The notes under the pieces: generated by a model
Database searches by the model: none
Seen by the model: only the letters and a program-made list of their open reading frames with translations
Told to the model about the DNA's origin: nothing
Part shown: one piece after another, positions 57,658-64,000 of the stretch
How positions within the stretch are numbered: position 1 is the stretch's first letter
Layout of the letters: every line of letters starts with the position of its first letter
Program-made: the position numbers and the translations under genes
Origin: Pochonia chlamydosporia 170
Taxonomy: Eukaryota > Ascomycota > Sordariomycetes > Hypocreales > Clavicipitaceae
Assembly: GCF_001653235.2 (NCBI RefSeq)
Contig: NC_035794.1
Span: 2,914,001-2,978,000, forward strand
Length of the DNA: 64,000 nucleotides
Direction of reading: 5' to 3'

Positions 57658-60402
57658 GACTTGGGGGCTGGGGGCAAACGCTAGACAAAGCAGTGGACTG
57701 GTTACACAGATTGTAGCAGGATGGGTAGTTTATACATGGTCGGACAAGGAGGGAAATCAGTCTAAATATATGGGAGAGACTTGATCATTGGCGTTGGGGA
57801 AATTGTTTCATCTGTACATATAAACTTTTTGTATTCTACGGTGAAAACTGGTGTGTTTGCGATACTGTACGCTATTAATTTGATGAGAGGCACCGGTTTA
57901 CTTGGTGTTGCACGTTTCGTGCTCAAATTCCGTTCTACCGTCTCCAGTGATTTGACAGATGAAATGTGAAATGCTCCCGGCACATAACAACCTGTGCTCC
58001 CTCGTGCTTTAGGTTCTCACATCACCAGACTGTACTCTTTGTCGTCTGAACCGTTGTTCTTTATCCTAGGTGCAAAATGGGCGAGTGCCATACCCATTCA
58101 TCTTCAGATCAGATGGCATGTACAGGGACCTTCACACAGCCCTCGGCAGTCGTGCCATCTACTTGTCTGACAAGATGAAGCTATCTCGTAGTTAACTCGT
58201 ACAAGTTTCCCAGGGAAAACCGGCCGACGCAGCATCCAGCCATATCTAATACAATATTTGCTTGACCTACACAAGTTGATGCAACATTTCACACAGGGAC
58301 TGTCCACCATTCTCTGAACCTATTTGATGCATTTATCCGTCTCGCTTGTTTGTTTTGACTGTGCTTTGATGTCTCGTTCGAGTACAATCTATTTTGTATG
58401 TGCCCACCACGGCTGCATCGTTTCCCGCCGGAGAGGTGTATGTACTGGATGAAATTTACACGAGAGGGAACTATTTTTCTTCTCCACTAGCCGTGCATTC
58501 CTGCCTTCAAGCTGATTTGGGAAGAGTACCCATCTCATCATGGTGCTTTTCCAACAAGACAGGAATCTTGCTTGCTTGTGTCATTTCATCTATCAGCGAA
58601 TTGCTACTCATGCGTCTGGTGATGTTGAGTACACACAACAACGTGACGGATTCTTATAAATGCAATTTACCTGCCAATTCATCTTTCTGCTGCTTCTTTC
58701 ATCTCAGTAACGAGTCGCAACAGATGAACCACAATAGTGTAAGACCAGAGGAGCAATATATATACCCACCTATTGTTTCTTGCCTGAGTGGATGGCATGC
58801 AAACTGGTGACATCTCTTGCTTCTTCCATCCTAACTGGCGCTGCCTTGTCACAAAGGTTGGAGACCAACAGAGCAAGAGAGTAGAGTGAGAGTTGGGCCG
58901 GCCTGATTTGAACAATTGACTTATCGCCGATGCGCAATGTTCTATTCTTTACCGCCGATATAGTCCGGTTCCGGCAACTAGTATCAGTGCCTGCGCTTCA
59001 TACACCGTCACCCGAAACCCTCACTCCACCGCACAGTACTGAACTAACCATGGACATGCTAATGAACGTTTATGGGAAGAGTTCCCTCCAGCTTCACGTC
59101 AGTTGACACCGTACCGAAATGACGGACCGCCACCGCCATCCGTTGGCTTCGAGTTCCATCAGGAATTAAGTCCAAAATAAAAGTAGAAGCGGCAAATGCT
59201 TTTGTCACATATCCTCTCAGTATAGTTATGCCTCTTTGACAGAGTGTCTGGGCCACGGTAAGTTAGCTCGCGATGTTATGTTAAAATGTTTTGAGACACT
59301 GGGACATAAATATGATTCACGTACCGGTTTCGGTAGAGATGTTCGTAGCGAGATTTAATCGATTAGTTTCTTTTCAGATCGCAACGACATGTGATCCGTC
59401 GTATAAATACTGAAGATGGAGAGTGAGTTCCGCTGGTCAACGGCGGTGTGGAGTTGACTGCTCGGAAAGGTCAGAAAGGCGCAAGCGGTCCGTCCAAGAC
59501 ATGAAAGTGCAAGTTGCCTAATATTTTTCTCTTACATATACAACCTAACTTTGCTCAAGTCTACTATCCGGTCGTCAAGTTGTCGATAAGACCAAGTCAA
59601 AACTCCTCTCAGTCAAAGACAACCTCATCAGTGCCAAGCCAAGTTGCCACCACTCAGGCATTCCCAAATCAGCAAAACCAAGACACACAACAACAAACCG
59701 CCAAGCAAACCACACATAAGCAATATCTAAATCGGCCAAACTCAACTCCCCCGACAAAAAACTCACACTCTCAGCCTCATCGCCTCTTTCCCACCACGCA
59801 TCATCTCACTGCACCTACAAAATAAGCTCAACCAATGTGGCGGGCAGCATACTCAATTCAGGAACCAGTGTGGAGCATCATGAGATAAAAATATCCTGCT
59901 GATCCTGCCTAATGCAGTTTGGCGTCATGTAGTCTGCAGCAGCTGGGAATGAGGATGGGCGAGTTCCTGGCAAAAAGCATCTCAGCCGCAGACCAGCCAA
60001 GAAACTTGGCTTGCCTTTCCCAGGGCTTTTCTTACTCTTGAGTCTGCATCGTGGGGTATAACGACTGGCAAAGCGATGGCCTCACTTTAGTGTTATTTTC
60101 GGTGGTTCTCTGGGGTTTTGGATGACCCGCATGAGGGCTAATTGCCATAACGGTAAACTCCTTGGCAGGGAGTTGTAGTTGAATGGGAATAAACTACATT
60201 TTAAGCTTCTTCTGGGGTTTGACTCTATTTTTAAAACTAAAGAATTATATAAAGGTCCCTGAAGATCTTGTTTGAATCAATCTTGAATACATCATCATCA
60301 GCATCATCATCTGCAAATCGAGCCTCTCAACCTAATCTTCATAGAACTCTCCTCAACTCTTCACTCTTCATTCTCATTCTTACTCTCACTCTCATTCTCA
60401 CA
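57658..60402. other. 2.7-kb intergenic region
   Basis: No gene recognised; frames near 58394-58810 and 59514-59825 are low-complexity or lack any family. The last 150 bases hold the TATA box and a CT-rich leader of the lysozyme gene. Confidence 0.5.
60246..60253 (+). promoter_or_regulatory. TATA box of the GH24 lysozyme gene
   Basis: TATATAAA about 150 bases upstream of the start codon, followed by a CT-rich leader (about 60350-60400) made of repeated TCTCATTCT-like units. TATA plus CT box is a common layout of strongly expressed fungal genes. Confidence 0.5.
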
Positions 60403-61212
60403 ATGAAGGTCCTCACCGTCGCCCAAATCATGGCCATGACCGCCACCGTGGTCACAGCCTTCCCCGTTTCCGCCGACACACTCAACTGTCGCGCCGAGCC
60501 CAACACCAGCTCCGCCGTCAAGAAGACCTACAAGAAGAACGACGACATCAAGATCTCCTGCCAAATTGCAGGCACCTCCGTCAACGGCCACAACATCTGG
60601 GACAAGACCCAAGACGGCTGCTACGTCTCCGACTACTACGTCAAGACCGGCAGCTCTGGCTACATCACCGGCAAATGCGGCGGCGGCTCTAACCCTCCTC
60701 CTCCATCTGGCAGCTTCTGCAAGTCACTCAACAAGGCTGGCACCGACCTAATCACCCACTTTGAAGGCTTTGTCGACAGACCCAAGCCCGATCCTATTGG
60801 TCTCCCAACAGTCGGCTACGGCCATCTCTGCCAGCAAAAGAACTGCGCTGAAGTCAAGTACAAGTTCCCCTTGACCAAGGCGACCGCTCTCCAGCTGCTG
60901 CACGACGATCTCCCCAAGTACACTGGTTGTCTGGGTAAGGTTCTCAACGCGGGCAAGGTTAAGCTCAACGACAATCAGTGGGCTGCCTTGACATCTTGGG
61001 TCTTCAATGTCGGTTGTGGCGCAGCCAAGACGTCAAGCCTTGTCAAGAGACTCAACAATGGCGAAAATGCCGTCACTGTTGCCTCGCAGGAGTTGCCTAA
61101 GTGGAAGCTTGCTGGTGGTAAAGTCATGCCCGGCCTTGTTAGGCGTCGTGCTGACGAGGTGAAGCTGTTCAAGGTTGCTTCTTCCAAGGCCGCTTTTCCC
61201 AAGTGCCAGTAA
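60403..61212 (+). CDS. Secreted GH24 lysozyme with N-terminal SH3-like domain
   Basis: An intronless gene of 269 residues. A signal peptide (about 1-19, ending VVTAFP) is followed by a bacterial-type SH3-like domain (~22-92: LNCRAEPNTSSAV, IWDKTQDGCYVSDYYV) with cysteines. A short Pro/Gly linker leads to the phage T4-type lysozyme domain (~105-269). The GH24 catalytic arrangement is present: Glu121 in HFEGF, Asp130 in KPDPIGLP and Thr136 in PTVGYGH. NQWAALTSWVFNVGCG and PGLVRRRADEVKLF match the helical lobe. It should cleave peptidoglycan between MurNAc and GlcNAc outside the cell, against bacterial competitors or as food use. The family is mostly bacterial and phage; the two-domain layout and absent introns suggest ancient horizontal transfer, which is inference. 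Confidence 0.93.
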   Translation: MKVLTVAQIMAMTATVVTAFPVSADTLNCRAEPNTSSAVKKTYKKNDDIKISCQIAGTSVNGHNIWDKTQDGCYVSDYYVKTGSSGYITGKCGGGSNPPPPSGSFCKSLNKAGTDLITHFEGFVDRPKPDPIGLPTVGYGHLCQQKNCAEVKYKFPLTKATALQLLHDDLPKYTGCLGKVLNAGKVKLNDNQWAALTSWVFNVGCGAAKTSSLVKRLNNGENAVTVASQELPKWKLAGGKVMPGLVRRRADEVKLFKVASSKAAFPKCQ

Positions 61213-61777
61213 GCTCGCGGTCTTGAAACATAAATTTTACACATGCGGGAGCTGCAAAATTATTGGGTTTCACTCACTGTTATTTACTCCTTATATCTTG
61301 TACCTAGCTTCGTTTGACTACACTTTTGGACCCGATAGATCACACTGCATAGCGAATTTCTAGTCAGTAGTTGTATATATCTTTAACTTGGCGCCTAGGC
61401 CGCGGACAAGGCATTGAATATAGTTTGACTTCAAAAATATTTGCCATATCTAAATTTCGCGTAAGGTGATGAGCTTGTAAAGGCAGTTAGGCAGACACGC
61501 CAATTTGGCACGGCGCATCGCCGGTATTAGGAGTAGAATGCGGACACCAAACTAATGCAATACAATACAATACTAAGCATCGAAAGAAAAATGCAAATGC
61601 CACATAGTAAATATTCTGATAGGGCCTCAGCCTGTGCCAGGCGGTCACCATCTTTACCAATGACAGCTGAAGATTAAGGGTAAAGTAATAATTTATACTA
61701 GAAAACTGTTCTAGGAAATTCGAATGTTACACTTGTTGTACTGTCATTTCTCCAACCAGTCCATCATCGAAACTACA
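61213..61777. other. Convergent 3' region
   Basis: 565 bases between the lysozyme and secreted-protein gene ends; no gene or clear motif. Confidence 0.6.
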
Positions 61778-62374
61778 TCAAGCCTTGCATTGACCATGAC
61801 GCGGACGAAGCATCTGAACATATATGTTCTTCTTGTTATCGTACCAAATACCACCACTTCCTCCAAAAACACACTTCAGTGTCAACGGAGACCACATTCT
61901 TCCCGTAATCTCTTCTGGTCGAGCGTGAATACTCCCTCCTTCGGATGGTGCGCATACGACAGTCTCGCAGCACTTTTTCGCAATAGACATGCAATAATCG
62001 GCATCGACATTAATCATTCCACCCTCGTCTGCCAATGAATCCCATTCACCAATCGGACCAGGGCAATCTAGAGGGTCTGGCCCGGCTCCCTGTCATTGCT
62101 GTCAGCTTGATATGGACACTTGTTTGCGAAGGACGACGTATATTCCTACCTTTGGGCAAAGACAAGCACTGTTGCCGTCCGCCTTGGAGCGTGCGAAGAC
62201 TTCTTTGGGATCAACACCAGTTTCTTTAAGTATTTCGGACCACGGAAAGCGGGAGGCGGTGGCATCTTCAATGTCGAACGTGGAGGTGGATAAGGGTTGC
62301 TGGCGGTTGCTGAGGAGAACCCAAGGAGTAATAATGGTAGGGGAAAACGCGACTAAGAGACCAATATATTTCAT
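61778..62374 (-). CDS. Small secreted cysteine-rich protein of unknown function
   Basis: Exons 62374-62150 and 62089-61778, joined in phase 0 by a 60-nt GTAGGA...ACAG intron, give 178 residues. An alternative CAG 9 bases upstream would keep the frame but add three residues, including a Gln. The N-terminus (MKYIGLLVAFSPTIITPWVLL) is a likely signal peptide. The rest has nine cysteines: CLC near residue 72, then DC, YC, KKCC, VVC, LKC and a final QC five residues from the end. No known domain was recognised. Size, secretion signal and cysteine content fit a candidate effector or antimicrobial protein, but that is only a class description. It ends tail to tail with the lysozyme gene. Confidence 0.65.
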
Positions 62375-62977
62375 GGTGATGCACTAGGTATGGTTCGGTG
62401 CTTAATGGGCTAGTCTTTTGAAGCCGAGCGTTTCTTCGAATGCGAGCTCTTCTTGGAGGCACTCCCAATGGAGTCTTTGCTCGAGTCGGAGTCCTTGTTC
62501 TTTCGCTTGAAGAAATTTCGAAATCGTCGATACGCAAGGTAGAGTTTTAGAAGTAAGCAATGCATGGTGTCGTGACTGAAGGAGGTGTTTGTGTTGTACA
62601 AAGGAGTCTGGTGCTTGTGCGCGTAACGAGACACGAGTTTCCGTCAAAGAAATGAACCGATTCCCGGTGCTCCTTCCTCTGTTGCTTCGAAGTGCTTCGA
62701 AGTGCTTCGGACTCGTCAACTGGTCAACCTGTCTTTAGCAACAAGACGGACCAATCCAAGCCTCGCACTGGCGAGTCGCGGGCAGCACAAACAAGGCAAG
62801 TGTCACACAAGTAGATGAGATGCTAAACACCTGCTCACAACAATTTTGTTTCATTTATTGAGTATTTGGATATCTCTGCCACTCCTTGTCATTCCTCATT
62901 CACGACGTAATGCGTACAAGCCGACCAACCCATTTTCCACTCTCATGCACCCTGAGCAACGCCTACTATCCCCATAT
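62375..62977. other. Gap with one doubtful small frame
   Basis: 603 bases. On the minus strand an ATG at 62565 opens a 51-codon frame to 62410 that is very rich in Lys/Ser (NFFKRKNKDSDSSKDS and on). It has no family or splice partner and may be leader sequence of the secreted-protein gene. Confidence 0.4.
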
Positions 62978-63907
62978 TCACGACGACAAGTTCTGCATTC
63001 GCACACTCCTGTTGGAGTTCGAGTCCCTGGGCTGCTCATCCCACTTCACTGCTCGAGCCGAGTTCTGCTGTCGCAGGCTGCGAAGTCGCTGCTGCTTTCG
63101 CCTGTAAATGAGCAATGCTGCAGCGGCTAATAACCCGACACCAGCGACGACGCCAACAACAATCCCAGCAATAGCACCGCCTGAGAGACCAGATCCTCCA
63201 GACCCTGAATTCTTGGACGAATCCGGCGTCGGAGTTGGGGTTGGCGTCTTCGTACCACTGTCTGGCTGGGTCGCGTTGAAGCAGGGAATCTTGTCTTTGA
63301 AGTTGGAGAACTCGACATAGGTGATGTCGGCACAGGCATAGAAGGTCTCGTTCTCAGGTTTGTCAAAGCTGGCGATGTACTTGATCTGCAAAGTAGCGTT
63401 TGCTCCGGGCTTTACAGAAGACGGAGGGTCAGCAAGGTTGACGCAAGTGTGGCCCATGTCCAACTCTGCGAAAACTTCAGGCTTGATAAGTGTGGTGAAG
63501 TCATTGTTCGCCGTGGGATCTGGTGAGATTATTAGCCACTGGGAGGCAGTATGGGCCGTTCATGGGGCAAGAAATACATACCATTCTTGTACGAAATGCT
63601 GAGTTCAACACTAAAGGCTTCTTTTTGATCAACGAGAGCAACTTGACCGTTAGCTGTCGCAACGTTAGCAAGAACCGACGTTTCCGATACTGTATTGTTG
63701 TATCGGCATACTCATTGGAAAACTTGTTCGGTTGCCAACAGAAGCAATCGATCCGCAAGGTGCAGTATTATCCGCCGCAGCGGACCACACTCTGTCTGAC
63801 GGCCACATAAAGGCAGCGGGACCCATATCTGGAGATGTTGATGGGTTGGCAGCTGTTGCAGCCGATGCCAACATGGCCACGCCGGCCAGTGATCTCAAAA
63901 ATGCCAT
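62978..63907 (-). CDS. BIM1-like (copper-acquisition-factor fold) cell-surface protein
   Basis: Exons 63907-63712, 63653-63582 and 63519-62978, with introns of 58 and 62 nt, give 269 residues. A signal peptide (LAGVAMLASAATAANP) precedes MGPAAFMWPSDRVWSAAADN, TAPCGS and NRTSFPM. The core has GQVALVDQKEAFSVELSISYKND, NNDFTTL, ELDMGHTC, ANATLQIKYIA, and ETFYACADITYVE ending IPCFN. This is the pattern I recall for fungal BIM1-like proteins, related in fold to LPMO-type X325 copper proteins. A Thr/Pro and Gly/Ser linker is followed by one membrane helix (IAGIVVGVVAGVGLLAAAALLIY) and a basic cytosolic tail of ~40 residues. It is thus a type I membrane protein rather than GPI-anchored. The predicted mature N-terminus carries no histidine, so LPMO-like chemistry is unlikely. 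Confidence 0.85.
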
Positions 63908-64000
63908 ATTCAGATTCTGTTTATGCCAGAATGCAAATTGAATTCGGTTCGATCTGATTCAAGCAAGACGAAAGAACTGGCTTTCAGCTCAACAACATCC

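Overview
The window looks like nuclear DNA of a filamentous ascomycete, most likely a sordariomycete of the order Hypocreales. The genes carry short GT-AG introns, mostly 49-150 nt, with CTAAT/CTAAC/CTGAC branch sites. Intergenic spaces run from a few hundred bases to several kb, and families restricted to Pezizomycotina are present: HapX, Zn2Cys6 factors, rhodopsin-like membrane proteins, and BIM1-like and EthD-like proteins. The order is inferred from protein character; no search was possible. Many apparent N-termini begin at GTG or TTG, so starts were moved to ATG and exons were joined by eye.

Left part (1-28.7 kb), mostly conserved: the 3' end of an unidentified gene, cytosolic glutamyl-tRNA synthetase (-), mitochondrial ribosomal protein L1 (+), Golgi COG2 (-), the iron regulator HapX (+), a very large conserved-type protein with Sel1-like C-terminus (+, 1815 aa), an F-box protein (+), poly(ADP-ribose) polymerase (+), and a transcription factor with two tandem Zn2Cys6 clusters (-).

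Middle part (28.7-43.9 kb): a siderophore-type MFS transporter (-) whose upstream region carries three exact SreA-type GATA motifs, saccharopine reductase LYS9 (+, eight exons, one GC-AG intron, an 18-nt microexon), a small gene broken by one extra base in a C run, a protein built of four tandem repeats (three of exactly 39 residues), an F-box/ankyrin protein, and an EthD-like protein. HapX and the transporter both belong to iron homeostasis but lie about 23 kb apart with unrelated genes between them, so they are not a cluster.

Right part (43.9-64 kb), accessory in character: a 6.3-kb gene-poor stretch containing a decayed gene with three stops and a frameshift, then a secreted haem peroxidase (+), an old yellow enzyme (-), a seven-helix rhodopsin-domain protein (+), a secreted phage-type GH24 lysozyme with an SH3-like domain (+), a small secreted cysteine-rich protein (-), and a BIM1-like surface protein with a transmembrane anchor (-). 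No tRNA, rRNA, CRISPR array or intact transposon was recognised.
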